DNA of 25,188 nucleotides from Strigomonas culicis (taxonomy: Eukaryota > Euglenozoa > Kinetoplastea > Trypanosomatida > Trypanosomatidae). How positions within the stretch are numbered: position 1 is the first letter of the stretch; each line of letters opens with the position of its first letter. A program made the translations under genes and the position numbers. This document shows, one piece after another, positions 1 to 9,228 of this stretch. The notes beneath the pieces were generated by a model. That model saw only the letters and a program-made list of their open reading frames with translations. It was not told where the DNA came from and did not search any database. The stretch lies in contig AUXH01000266.1 of assembly GCA_000482145.1 (NCBI GenBank), positions 1-25,188 on the forward strand. The letters are read 5' to 3'.

Positions 1-2619
1 CCCGCGCACGCCGACGGAGCCGACCGCGGCCACGCCTCCGCCGGGCAGCGGCGGCGCCCCGGCGCCGCCGGCCCCCACCGTCCCCCGCCCCCGCTGAGGA
101 GCGGCCCGCCGCGCGCGCAGCAGCAGCAGCAGACCTCGCCGGACGCGCGGCACAGCGCGTCGAGCTCGGCGGATGTGTCATACGGCGCGTCGGCCACGAG
201 CCACATGTCGGGCCGCTACCCGGGCCCCAGCTCGCTGCCCTCCGCCATCTCCTTCTCCTCCGAGATCACGGGCCACCACATGCGTAAGTCCTCGCCGCCG
301 CTGGCCACCGCGACCCGCGCGCACTCCAGAGTGGCGGTGCCGCCGCGCAGCGCGGGCGCGGCGGACGGCACTACGCCGCTGACGGCGCTGCCCCAACGGG
401 CGCCGTCGCCCATCGCCGCCGCGACGCCGCAGCCACCACTGAACGGTCATATGCATAATAATAATGATAATAATACGAGGGCCGATACGCCACAACGCAG
501 TGAGAAGAAGGCTTTGCTGGTAAAGGCCTTCGAGGAGCTGTACACGAGCCAGAGGGCGATGAGCCACGGCCACCCGAAGAGCCTCCCTTCCCCTAACGCC
601 TCCGCGACGGAAAAAACTATTTTCATCGCGCCGCTCCTATTGCTGTTGCAGCGGGAATTTCTGCTGTCCATCAAGAACTTAGAGAAGTTCCACGGCATCG
701 AGTACGACAAGTCCTTCCAAGGGCAGCTCACCCTGGACGAGTTCGTGTGGCTGATGGAGAGCCCCTTCGCGCTCTATCAACAGCAGCAGAAGGAAGCCGC
801 CGCCGCCGCCGCCACGCAGAGTATCGTCCAGGAGGGACGGCACCGGGGCCGCTGGCAGCGGCCGCAGCCGCCGGCCCCGGAGGAGGTGCCGCGACCGGTG
901 GCGACGCGGCCGCTCTTCGTGCTGCTCGACCGCGGCCGCTCCAGCAGTGCCAACAGCGCACACAACAGCTGTCCCACCTCGCCGCGGGGGTCGCTGCTGC
1001 TGCCGCCGCATGGCAGCAACAGGAGCCTCAACGCGGCCCTCGCCCCCATGGGCAACAGCAGCACGAGCCTCGGGGGCTCTCCCGTGCTGGAGGCGTCCGC
1101 CAACTCCTCCGTGGTCTCCGCGATCATGAGCGGTAATACTAACACTAATAATAATAATAATAATAATAGCAACACGAGGGACAGCGTTAACGTGAGCACC
1201 AATCTGCGGAACAACGAGTTCCTCGCGGTCGTGTCAAGCTACAACGCGAACTCCAGCACACACGCGGCCACCGCTCACCCCAACGCGTCCCAGCGAGGGC
1301 GGACGGGCAGTCGCTGCAGCAACAGCAGCACGAGGCAGCAGACCTCCTCCTCGGCGAACGAGGCGCACCCGCCGTCGAGCCGCAGCCCCCCGCCGAGCGG
1401 CGCCGTGTCGACGCAGAGCTACACCGGTGCAGCGGCGTTCCCGGTCGTCTCGACGACAGCCGCGCTGGCCATTCTTGCGCGGACGATTCGCGACATTGTG
1501 AAGGCGTCCCTCAAGCTTACCACCGCGCCTGCGCAGCCCAAGGCGGGCGGCCCCGTGCCGGGCGTGCTGCCCCCGACGTCGCCTCCACGCGCGACCGCAT
1601 TACAGAATGTGGACGACAATGTGGATGAGGATGCGCCGCCGCTGCGGCCATCGCCGCCGGCGAGCGCCACGCGGCGGCAGAAGCAGCAGCAGCAGCCGGA
1701 TGGTGTCGTGCTCCTGCCGGTGGCGCCGCCGCCGCCGCCGCGGCCCGGCAGCGGCGTGCGCCGCCGGCCGCACACGGCTGGCGGCTGCAAGAGCACGCGC
1801 CTGGGGCCGCCGACCCCCGCCGCCGCGCCGCTGCCGCCGCCGCACCGCAAGTCGTCCCCGCGTCGCTGCGGCAGCAGCATGGGGCGCCGGCCGCGGCCGG
1901 CCTCGTCGCCGGCGGGCCGCCGCGAGCGCAGCCGCTCGCGCCACTCGGAGAGCCAGCGCCTGCCGCAGGGCTCTGCCAGCTTGGGCATGCGGCACCGGCC
2001 GTCGAGCGCGGCGGAGATCTACCCACTGTGGAACGAGTCCACGAGGGTGGACCACGCGGCAGCAGCGGCGCCGGCCGCGCCCCACCACCCCAGCGGCGGC
2101 GGCAGCAGAAGCCAGAGCGTCCACGCGCGGAAGCGGAAGACGCCGAAGCTGCGCCCCGCGGCGTCGGCCAGTGAGCGGCGGCGGCACAGCCACTCCCGGC
2201 GCAGCGAGGCCCGCGGCAGTGGCGACGGGCAGCAGGCGCCGAGTCCGCCGCGCGCGCCGCGCCCGACGCTGGAGCAGGTGGAGACGCGGCGGCGCGTTGT
2301 GGCGCAGTGGAAGGGCCAGCTGGAGGAGGAGCTGCGCGCGCTCTACGCCGCGAAGGAGACGCTGGAGGAGCAGCTCGGTGTCGCGCGTCAGCGCCTGCAC
2401 GACGGGCTGGCGCAGCGGCTGCCGTCGCAGCCGGAGGAGGAGCGCCACGCGGAGGGGCTGCTCGAGGCGCTCAACGCCGTGCGCGGCGACATCCGCGCGC
2501 ACCTGGGCCGGCTCGCCGGGCTGCAGACGGAGTACATCGAGTGCACACAGCTGGTGAAGGCGCTAGTGCGGCGGCGCGAGAGGCGGCGATACCATTCACC
2601 GCTGCCGCCAGCGTACTGA
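1..2619 (+). CDS. Low-complexity protein with C-terminal coiled coil, 5'-partial
   Basis: The frame is open from base 1 to the TGA at 2617-2619, giving 872 residues with the start outside the window. The GTG at 175 is only an internal codon. Most of the chain is disordered in appearance: a Gln run at 118-132, Asn runs encoded by AAT codons (457-474, 1147-1167), and long Pro/Ala/Arg/Ser stretches. Two parts look folded. Nucleotides about 613-780 encode a hydrophobic then charged segment containing TLDEFVWLMESPFALYQ. Nucleotides about 2260-2565 encode a Glu/Leu/Arg-rich coiled coil (QLEEELRALYAAKETLEEQL). I recognise no family or catalytic motif. A cytoskeletal or scaffolding role would fit the composition but is only inference. 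GC-rich third positions match the neighbouring genes, supporting a real gene. Confidence 0.8.
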   Translation, partial: PAHADGADRGHASAGQRRRPGAAGPHRPPPPLRSGPPRAQQQQQTSPDARHSASSSADVSYGASATSHMSGRYPGPSSLPSAISFSSEITGHHMRKSSPPLATATRAHSRVAVPPRSAGAADGTTPLTALPQRAPSPIAAATPQPPLNGHMHNNNDNNTRADTPQRSEKKALLVKAFEELYTSQRAMSHGHPKSLPSPNASATEKTIFIAPLLLLLQREFLLSIKNLEKFHGIEYDKSFQGQLTLDEFVWLMESPFALYQQQQKEAAAAAATQSIVQEGRHRGRWQRPQPPAPEEVPRPVATRPLFVLLDRGRSSSANSAHNSCPTSPRGSLLLPPHGSNRSLNAALAPMGNSSTSLGGSPVLEASANSSVVSAIMSGNTNTNNNNNNNSNTRDSVNVSTNLRNNEFLAVVSSYNANSSTHAATAHPNASQRGRTGSRCSNSSTRQQTSSSANEAHPPSSRSPPPSGAVSTQSYTGAAAFPVVSTTAALAILARTIRDIVKASLKLTTAPAQPKAGGPVPGVLPPTSPPRATALQNVDDNVDEDAPPLRPSPPASATRRQKQQQQPDGVVLLPVAPPPPPRPGSGVRRRPHTAGGCKSTRLGPPTPAAAPLPPPHRKSSPRRCGSSMGRRPRPASSPAGRRERSRSRHSESQRLPQGSASLGMRHRPSSAAEIYPLWNESTRVDHAAAAAPAAPHHPSGGGSRSQSVHARKRKTPKLRPAASASERRRHSHSRRSEARGSGDGQQAPSPPRAPRPTLEQVETRRRVVAQWKGQLEEELRALYAAKETLEEQLGVARQRLHDGLAQRLPSQPEEERHAEGLLEALNAVRGDIRAHLGRLAGLQTEYIECTQLVKALVRRRERRRYHSPLPPAY
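457..474 (+). repeat. AAT-codon island encoding Asn-rich run
   Basis: Five AAT codons and one GAT encode NNNDNN inside a strongly GC-rich coding region. It is in frame with the large gene that fills the left end of the window. Confidence 0.85.
1147..1167 (+). repeat. (AAT)7 in coding sequence, poly-Asn
   Basis: Seven perfect AAT codons encode seven asparagines, flanked by NTNT and SN. The same trinucleotide in another phase occurs in the leader of the J-protein gene, so this is probably an expanding microsatellite tolerated in a disordered region. Confidence 0.9.
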
Positions 2620-3447
2620 CGCGAACCCGTGATCAGGCGAGGCGGACCACGAAAACATGCACCTAAAGAAAAAAAGAAGGGCAGGGCCACGTTAGAACTT
2701 TCTAGAGAGCATACGCGCATCCATCAGAGAACGAAGAGTTGTAACGGAGGAAGAAGCGGAAACGAAAAGGAAATATGCAGCCATAATTCTTTTGGGGGGC
2801 TTCCTGCTGTTCATCATTTTTTTTCTTTTTTAATTTATATATAATTATATCCTTGTGTATTTATTTGCTCGGTAATTCCCTCTTTTTTTTTTTTGTATTG
2901 CTATTATTGTTAGTATAACGGTTCCAATTATAAATTTGGAAGGCGACAAAAAAAAAAAAAAACTGTACATTTTCCTCTCATTGTTGCTCTTTTCTATGAT
3001 TATCTCTATACTGAAACTACGTTGTTTCTTTTACCCTTCTTTTTTTTTGTTTTCCTATGCTTTTGGGTTAATAATAACGAATAAATAAAGAAAAGAGCAT
3101 CAATCACAGAAAGGACGCATACATATACGAATATATACATACATTCATACACTATTAAAAAAAAAATGAAAACTATAACAAATGACCATTTAGACGATAA
3201 GGGTATCAATGCTGGCTTCTTCTTTCAAGAGAAACACATGAACAAGCAATACATCGCTTTCTCATCCTCTTCCTCTTTTTTTCTTTTCCTTCCACCACCT
3301 AGTACGGATTTTTGATTACAAGAAAAAAAGAAAAAGAAGAAGAACGAATAAACGTTTTGAGTTGCTTTCAACACTCTTCTTTTTTTCTTATTCTTCTTCT
3401 TCTGTTTTTTTATTATTATTATTTATTATTTCACCCCTAGTACACCC
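2620..3447 (+). other. Intergenic region (828 bases)
   Basis: AT-rich spacer between the first gene and the DENN-domain gene. It contains a run of 12 T at 2883-2894, 15 A at 2948-2962 and other shorter tracts, and ends in a pyrimidine tract and AG that should serve the downstream gene. Short frames here consist of Lys/Phe-rich homopolymer translation and are not credible. I see no tRNA or other RNA gene. Confidence 0.75.
3371..3440 (+). promoter_or_regulatory. Predicted trans-splice acceptor for the DENN gene
   Basis: A long T/C tract (3371-3435, interrupted by TTATTATT) is followed by the first AG at 3439-3440. Only seven bases then precede the ATG at 3448. The arrangement fits spliced-leader addition and supports that start codon. 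Confidence 0.6.
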
Positions 3448-6400
3448 ATGCCGAGTGTTTGGATCGAGTGCTTCCTCTCGCTCTACTTCGACCTCGACCA
3501 GGGCCCGGTCGTGGAGAGCTGCCACCCGCCGGACGCTCTGACGCCGCACGGCGCGCAGAGCGTGCTGCACCACGCCTTCCCGGACTGCAACCCGGACGTG
3601 GAGCACAACTTCATCTTCTTCTTCAACCTCGAGGACAACAACATCACGACCGCCGCGGCGAGCCACGCGGCGTGTGAGGCGCGGCAGGTGCTCTCGACCG
3701 CGGCGCCGTCCGTGCACAACGTGAGCTCCAACATGCTCTACGGCGCCTCCTACTACCGCCAGAAGAGGGACCCACGCGTCACGCGCGGCTTCGTGCAGCA
3801 GGTGTTTGTGGTCCTGAGCCGGCTGCCTTACTACAACCTGCTCGAGACCATCCTGCGCGTGGTGGAGCCCAAGTGCGCCCAGTGCTGCGCCCGCTCGCCG
3901 GACCTCACCACCGCCGCCGCCGTCGCCTCGCCCTTCGCGCCGTACCCCGCCGCGACGGCCGACCCCGACCGCCGCGGGAGGCCGAGCGCACACGCGCGGC
4001 AGCAGGCGCCGGTGTTCGACCCGACGTACAACCCGCTGTACTATACCCAGCAGCAGGTGCTACAGGAGGCCTACGCGGAGATCGCGGCTGCGTGGCCGAC
4101 GCCGCACCCGCGCGCGCGCTACCGCTGCTGGCTGCTCCGCGAAGAACTGCAGTTTGCGACGCCGGCGGCGCTGCGGCGGCCGTGGCTGCCGCCGCCGACG
4201 CTCTTCACGCCGCGGCCCCTGATGGACCTGAAAGAGGCGAATGCCTGCCGCGGCGGCGATGTGAGTGACGGCCCCCACAGCGCGGTGAACCTCATCCCCT
4301 ACCACGACGCGGACCCTGCGGGGCTGAACAGCCCCACGCCCGGCATGGACAGCTGTCCGTTGTCACCGGCCTCGCCGCTCGTCGGTGGTGGTGGTGGCGG
4401 TGGTGGCGGCCGCAGCAGCACCGGCCGTGAGCTGGATGCCCTCCCGCTCTATCAGATCTTCCAGGAGCAGATACCGTACCTCACGCGGGTGTGGGAGCTG
4501 CTGCTGCATCACGAGTCGCTCTTCCTTCTGAGCAACACGCCGGCCGCGGCGAGCGCGGCCAGCCTCGGCGTCCTGGCGCTGGTGGCGCCTCTGCGCTACA
4601 GCGGGCATGTGAAAACGTACTTCACCGTGCAGAACAGTGACTACGGCCGCTACACACGCCTCGGCTCCCTCATCCCCTTCCAGCGCCACAAGAGCATGGT
4701 CGTGGCCGTCACGAACCCCTTCTTCATCAAGCACTTCGCGGGCTGGAAGCACTGCCTCGTGGTGCTGGACGCAGCGACTATCCCGCAGCCCGCCGCCGGC
4801 GCGCCGGAGCCCGGCAGCAGCCACTCGGACGCGACGAGCGCCGGCCCCCTGCCATCGTCCTTCTCGTCCGCGGCCAACACCGCCATCAACTCCCTCCGCT
4901 CGTTCCGCAACGCGTCGCCGCTGCCGCCGGCCGCGACGGCGGTGGGCGGCAGCGGGTCGAACAGCGCCGTCCTCAGCAGCGGCACGCTTGCGTCCTTCCT
5001 GGGGGGCACCGCAGCGGCCGCGGCCGCGACACTGACCATCACGACGCCCGTCCCCACATCCCTACAGAAGTACGCGGACTTCTCGCGGCTGATGCTGCCG
5101 CCGGCCGCCGCCGCACACGGCGGCACGCCGCCGGCGCGCGAGCTGACCGGGAACTCCTTCGAGGGCAACTCGAAGGGCTTCGATGTGGACAGCGCCCTCT
5201 TGAACCCCCACAAGACCTATGTGTTCCAGCAGAGCAGCAGCAGCAGCAGCGGCAGCGGCAGCAGCACAAGCAGCAACGACGACGACCGAGGTGTGGGGCC
5301 GACGCGGAAGAGCCCGGCGGGCGGTACGCCGGCGGCGACGGCCGCCGTCACGCCGGAGGCCCCGCGGCTCTACCCGCCCTGCCACCGCGATCCCGCCGGC
5401 CCGACCACGCCCAGTCGCCCCCCGCCGGCGCGGTGCCTGCCACCGCGCACATCCATCACATGCCGCGTGGCATCGACGGCGCCCACAGCAGCGACACGCA
5501 CCCTGCCAAGCTCTTTACACCGGCCGACTTTGCGCTGCTCAAGACAAAAAGCAAGGACCGCACCAAGTACTACACCAACAAGAATGAGGAGCTCAACTCG
5601 GAGGCGAGCACCGCCCCGTCGAGCGCCAAGCCCGCGTCGTCGTCGTCAGCGTCCGCAGCGGCGGCAGGAAAAGGCGGGGGTGGCGGCGCCGGGGCCGCGG
5701 CGGAGCGGCCGGCGGCGACCGGCCGCTCCGCGACGCGCCAGAAGTACAAGATCTCCTCCACGCGCGCGAAGCTGCAGCACCAGATGAAGAGCTACTTCGA
5801 CACCACCTTCACCAACGCGTACAGCAACACGTCCGTGTCGGCCATCCTCGGCAGCCATGGCGGCGCGGCCGCCGGGGACCGCTCCGCGTACTCGCCGGGC
5901 ACCAGCGTCACCAGCGCGCCCGCGAGCACGCCGCCGCCGCCACCCGCATCGCCGACCAGCGGAGATAAGCAGGCGCAGCGCGAGGCGGCGAGTCAGTACT
6001 TCTTCATCAACCACGAGGAGCAGACGCAGCTGCTGCTGAAGCGGCTCGAGGCGGCGTCGCGGCTCGGCGCGCTTTCGCAGCGGCTTGCGGTGCAGCAGCA
6101 CTACGACGACTGGTTCGGCGCCCTGCAGCAGCCGTCGTCTGAGCGGCCACCGACCTTCTCGCCGCCCCCGCCGCCCACTCACGAAGCGGGGCGCGGGAGC
6201 GGCGAGGCGGGGGTGGAGGCGGACGCAAATCAGGGTGCCAGCGGTCCCCACAACCAGACGGGTGCGGACGGCGGCCATCGCCAGCGCGCGTCGCCGGAGC
6301 CGCAGCCGCAGCCGCGGCCGCGCTGCTCCCCCGACTTCCTCTTCACGAGCTACACGATTGCGGACGACATTGTGCAGCGCTACTTCACCTCCCTCACGCT

Positions 6401-7106
6401 CGAGTTCCTGTCGCCCATCACGAGCTGGTACCGGCACGTCCTGCAGCACAGCTTCAAGTACGCCCCGGCGTCTGCGTACGGCTACGGCGCCGAGGTCTCG
6501 CCGAGCGATTACCTGCTGGTGTTTCAGCTGTGCGACAAGGACAGCATCGACAGCGTGCTGGCCCCGGACGCGTTCCTCGCCTACTTGGAGCGGCACCACC
6601 GCTCCATCGCACCGCTGCTGCTGACCCGCTACCACCCGTACAAGTCCTACCGCTGTCTGTACGAAGTCTTCGCGCGCGGGAGTCTGTTTCTGAGCTACAT
6701 GTATCAGCTCGTCGAGGAGACCCTGCGCGAGGCGTTTCTGGCGTTTGACCTCACCGAGATCCTCGCAAGCGACGCCGGCGAGCGCGACCCCCACCTGAGC
6801 CATGGCAGCCACGCGGAAGGGAGCGAGGAAGACGAAGTGGAGGGGGGCAAGCGCAGCAGCGACGGCGCCAGCTCGCACTCGACGGGGACGGCGAGGCGGC
6901 GGATGCTGGCCCCGGCGGAGACGGAGGTGATTGACTGCTTCATCACCATCTACCACTACGTGGAGCGTGAAGTCGAGGCGTCGCTGGACCCTGATGTGCT
7001 GCTGCTGCGCGCTGCGACGGCGGTGCTGGCCAGCCTCGCCGCCTCCCTCGAGCAGCCGCTGCTGCGCGAGCAGTTCATGTGGAAGGTGGAGTCTCTGAAG
7101 GTGTGA
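3448..7106 (+). CDS. DENND6/FAM116-like DENN-domain protein, interrupted by a frameshift
   Basis: Two overlapping frames carry one protein: 3448 to about 5423 in frame 1, then to the TGA at 7104-7106 in frame 3. The N-terminal part resembles the DENN module of DENND6 (FAM116): WIECFLSLYFDLDQGPVVES near residue 5, YGASYYRQKRD at 98, VVLSRLPYYNLL after it, and TNPFFIKHFAGWKH at 422. The second frame continues the family pattern with DRTKYYTNKNEEL (about 5553-5593), VQRYFTSLTLEFLSPITSWY (about 6372-6431) and a helical end (about 6519-6740). DENND6 proteins in animals act as guanine-nucleotide exchange factors for Rab14, so a Rab-GEF role in endosomal traffic is inferred. With one base corrected the protein would be about 1,219 residues, roughly twice the animal length. 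The excess is low-complexity Ala/Ser/Pro/Gly inserts. No AT-rich spacer separates the halves, so two genes are unlikely. Confidence 0.8.
4384..4410 (+). repeat. GGT/GGC run encoding poly-Gly
   Basis: Nine consecutive glycine codons (GGT then mixed GGT/GGC) lie in a linker of the DENN-domain protein, between the N-terminal and central parts of the DENN module. Confidence 0.8.
5234..5275 (+). repeat. AGC-rich repeat encoding poly-Ser
   Basis: AGC repeats broken by GGC and ACA encode a Ser/Gly-rich stretch in frame 1. The same bases read as Gln-rich CAG codons in frame 3, the frame that takes over downstream, so this repeat is a second possible place for the frame change. Confidence 0.75.
5418..5424 (+). 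other. Likely -1 frame-change site (C6 then G)
   Basis: Frame 1 codons CGC CCC CCG span a run of six C. A missing C here, or a -1 slip, moves reading into frame 3 and gives PPAGAVPATAHIHHMPRG, which leads into the conserved C-terminal half. Staying in frame 1 gives Arg/Thr/Pro-rich shadow sequence until 5787. CCCCCCG also matches the X XXY YYZ pattern of -1 slippery sites. The exact site is inferred; both frames are open over a wide stretch. Confidence 0.5.
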
Positions 7107-7531
7107 TGACGGATGCCCGCCTTTTTTTTTTTGAGGGGGATTGCTGTTTTGCTTATTCGTCTGTTTGTTTATTTAAAACGAACAAGTAAGGAAAGAAGAA
7201 AGAATCTAATGGTGTGTGGATGCGTGTCTGTTTTTTTTATTGGTACTTATTATATCACTTATGTTTACCTACATGCACGCTCTTTTTTTTTCTTTCTTTT
7301 TACTCAATTGTTGTTTGGTTGCATTTGTTGTGATAATCATACTGTAATGCTTTTCACCTCCAACTTTCCCCTCTCTCTCGCTCTCACACACACACTTCAA
7401 CACGCAACACGCTCTCCGCTATAGCAGAAGAGCATAACATACATATACCCATACACATACTCTCTCCTCTTTCATAGAAAAGAAGCGAGAGAGAAAAAAA
7501 AAACATAGAAGAGCAAAAAAAAAAAAAAAAG
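7107..7531 (+). other. Intergenic region (425 bases)
   Basis: AT-rich spacer with T runs near 7122, 7231 and 7282, a CT/CA-rich patch at about 7368-7400 and long A runs just before the next start. I see no gene or structured RNA. Confidence 0.7.
7461..7477 (+). promoter_or_regulatory. Predicted trans-splice acceptor for the GNAT gene
   Basis: A short pyrimidine tract, TCTCTCCTCTTTC, is followed by AG at 7476-7477, 54 bases before the ATG at 7532. An earlier CT-rich tract at about 7368-7385 with an AG near 7426 is an alternative. Confidence 0.5.
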
Positions 7532-8905
7532 ATGAGCGCAGACGATGAGGCCGTCACCGCGCCGTCGCCGCCACCGCCGCAGCTGCTGACGGACGCGCAG
7601 CTCGCCCTCCTGCGGCGCTACTACCAATCCGCGCACCTCACCCCCGCGCAGAAAGACCGCCTCGTCGTGCTGTACTGGTGCGGCAGCCGCGAGGAGCGCG
7701 CGCAGATCGCCTCCGTCTACGCGCATCTCTTTGCCACCGACGGGACCTTCATCCAGCGCCTCATGGCCTACCACGACGAGCGCGCCGCCGCCACGGAGGG
7801 ACAGCAGCAGCAGCAGCCGCTCTCCCCCGCGTCGCCGCTTGCAGCGACGGTGGACCCGGGGCCCACCTTTGCGCACCCCCCGCCCGTCGGCGCGAACCAC
7901 CACGCCGGCGGCGCGCGGCGCCTGACGCATGCGCAGCGGCTGCTGCGCTCCTCCATCGCGGAGCAGTACCCGCAGCTGACCGCCGACCGGCAGCCTTTCT
8001 TCCTCCGCTTCGAGGTGGTCGCGACGGAGGTGCAGAAGAAGGAGGTCGTGGACCTCTACAGCTCGCAGTTCGTCAGCCCCGAGCCGGCGGACCTCCAGCA
8101 CCTCGTGCAGTTCCCCAAAAGCGTCTCGACGCGCACGCGGCGGCAGGTCAAGGGCAGCTACACGTGGCTGCTGCGGCTGCTGGACGCGCGGCCGCCGCGC
8201 GCGGTGGACGAGGACCCGGCGGAGGAGGCGAAGCGGCCGCACCCCGGCAAGGTCATCTGCGCGGCCACGATCGTCGCGCACACCCACCACACCCACAAGT
8301 TTGCGGAGCTGCCGCTCTTCGCGACCGCGGCGGGGTACAAGAAGAACGGCCTCGCGCGACTGCTACACGCGGCGCTCGCCCGGTGGTGCGCGCGGGCGTC
8401 GCTCGAGTTCTTGATGCTGAGCGCCGACGTACAGGCCGTTGCCTTCTGGGACCACCTCGGCTACATGCAAATGTCTCGCACCGACCTCTCGCGCATCGAC
8501 TACGTGTACCACCACGAGTGCTGCACCTTCACCGGGACGACGCTGATGGTCATGTACACCAGCGCGCGCTACGTCTACTACAACGACGCCACAGGGCAGT
8601 ACGAGCTGCCGGCCGCCGCGGCCCCGCCGCCGCCGACGGAGGGGAAGGACGAGGCGGACGGCACTGGTGACGGCGCGAAGCGCGTCAAGGTGGAGACGGC
8701 GGAGGGCGGCCCTCCCCCGCCGCTCGACGCGCGCGCCGATGAGACGCGGATGACCGCGGCGGCACCCCCGCCGCCTGCGGACGGGGGCGAGGTGAAGGAG
8801 GTGCCGGTCGAGGTGACGCTGGAGCAGCAGACAGTGGAGGGGGTGCTTGCGCAGCTGTCCAAAACGTTTATCTTTGTGGGGCCCTCCGAGCTTCCGGACA
8901 TCTAA
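7532..8905 (+). CDS. GNAT-family N-acetyltransferase, possible kinetochore KKT23
   Basis: Codes for 457 residues. The start ATG follows a long A tract and begins MSADDEAV. The C-terminal half has a GNAT fold signature: a beta strand with FAELPLFATAAGY, an acetyl-CoA loop position YKKNGLARLLHAAL from residue 269, then LEFLMLSADVQAVAFWDHLGY typical of GNAT motif B. The loop reads K-N-G-L-A instead of the common R-x-x-G-x-G/A, so the match is good but not textbook. The FAELPLFAT strand resembles nuclear GCN5-like enzymes. The N-terminal third (LLRRYYQSAHLTPAQKDRLV) is helical and unrecognised. The region after residue about 360 is Pro/Ala/Glu-rich and probably disordered. Trypanosomatids have a kinetochore GNAT protein, KKT23, reported to acetylate histone H2A. 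This could be its orthologue, but I cannot prove that from the sequence alone. Confidence 0.75.
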   Translation: MSADDEAVTAPSPPPPQLLTDAQLALLRRYYQSAHLTPAQKDRLVVLYWCGSREERAQIASVYAHLFATDGTFIQRLMAYHDERAAATEGQQQQQPLSPASPLAATVDPGPTFAHPPPVGANHHAGGARRLTHAQRLLRSSIAEQYPQLTADRQPFFLRFEVVATEVQKKEVVDLYSSQFVSPEPADLQHLVQFPKSVSTRTRRQVKGSYTWLLRLLDARPPRAVDEDPAEEAKRPHPGKVICAATIVAHTHHTHKFAELPLFATAAGYKKNGLARLLHAALARWCARASLEFLMLSADVQAVAFWDHLGYMQMSRTDLSRIDYVYHHECCTFTGTTLMVMYTSARYVYYNDATGQYELPAAAAPPPPTEGKDEADGTGDGAKRVKVETAEGGPPPPLDARADETRMTAAAPPPPADGGEVKEVPVEVTLEQQTVEGVLAQLSKTFIFVGPSELPDI

Positions 8906-9048
8906 ACTTGAACACGCCTGTATGTGCCTTGCTACTTTGTCTCGGTTTGTAATATATACATCTTTGCTACGCGCTTGCGAGTATCCGCGGGTACCAATAC
9001 TGTCCTACTCTTCATGATGATGGAGGCCCACATGGACCTCTCTAGATC

Positions 9049-9067
9049 TATATATATATATATATAT
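9049..9067 (+). repeat. TA dinucleotide repeat
   Basis: Nineteen bases of alternating T and A, noncoding, in the presumed 3' UTR or spacer downstream of the GNAT gene. Confidence 0.9.
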
Positions 9068-9130
9068 GTGAGATTATTGTTGTTTATATCATTGCGCTTC
9101 TTCTATCCCATTCTCGTCGTTGGTGTTTGT

Positions 9131-9157
9131 ATTCTCTTTTTTTTTTATTCTTAGCAG
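9131..9157 (+). promoter_or_regulatory. Predicted trans-splice acceptor for the J-protein gene
   Basis: A T/C tract ending TTATTC is followed by AG at 9153-9154 and again at 9156-9157. Use of this site gives a leader of about 70-75 bases containing the TAA repeat. A second candidate, CTCTACAG, abuts the ATG at 9229 directly. Confidence 0.5.
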
Positions 9158-9174
9158 ATAATAAACGGTAAAAC

Positions 9175-9195
9175 TAATAATAATAATAATAATAA
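9175..9195 (+). repeat. (TAA)7 microsatellite in leader
   Basis: Seven TAA units, followed by the imperfect continuation TAGTAATAAT, lie between the predicted splice acceptor and the J-protein start. Confidence 0.9.
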
Positions 9196-9228
9196 TAGTA
9201 ATAATACTCTAACTACGCATCTCTACAG

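Larger units (their letters stand above)
8906..9228 (+). other. Intergenic region (323 bases)
   Basis: AT-rich spacer holding a TA microsatellite at 9049-9067, a T tract at 9137-9146 and a TAA microsatellite in the presumed leader of the next gene. Nothing coding is evident. Confidence 0.7.

Noticed and set aside
1600..2502. 300-residue minus-strand frame and the 316-residue overlapping + frame
   Set aside because: Arg/Ala/Pro-rich shadows of the GC-rich first gene with no domain of their own.
5646..6956. 436-residue minus-strand frame
   Set aside because: Antisense shadow of the second half of the DENND6-like gene, which carries the recognisable family motifs.
5433..7106. Second half of the DENND6-like gene as a separate gene
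   Set aside because: It starts at a GTG inside coding sequence with no AT-rich spacer, pyrimidine tract or AG upstream, and it continues the family alignment of the first half.
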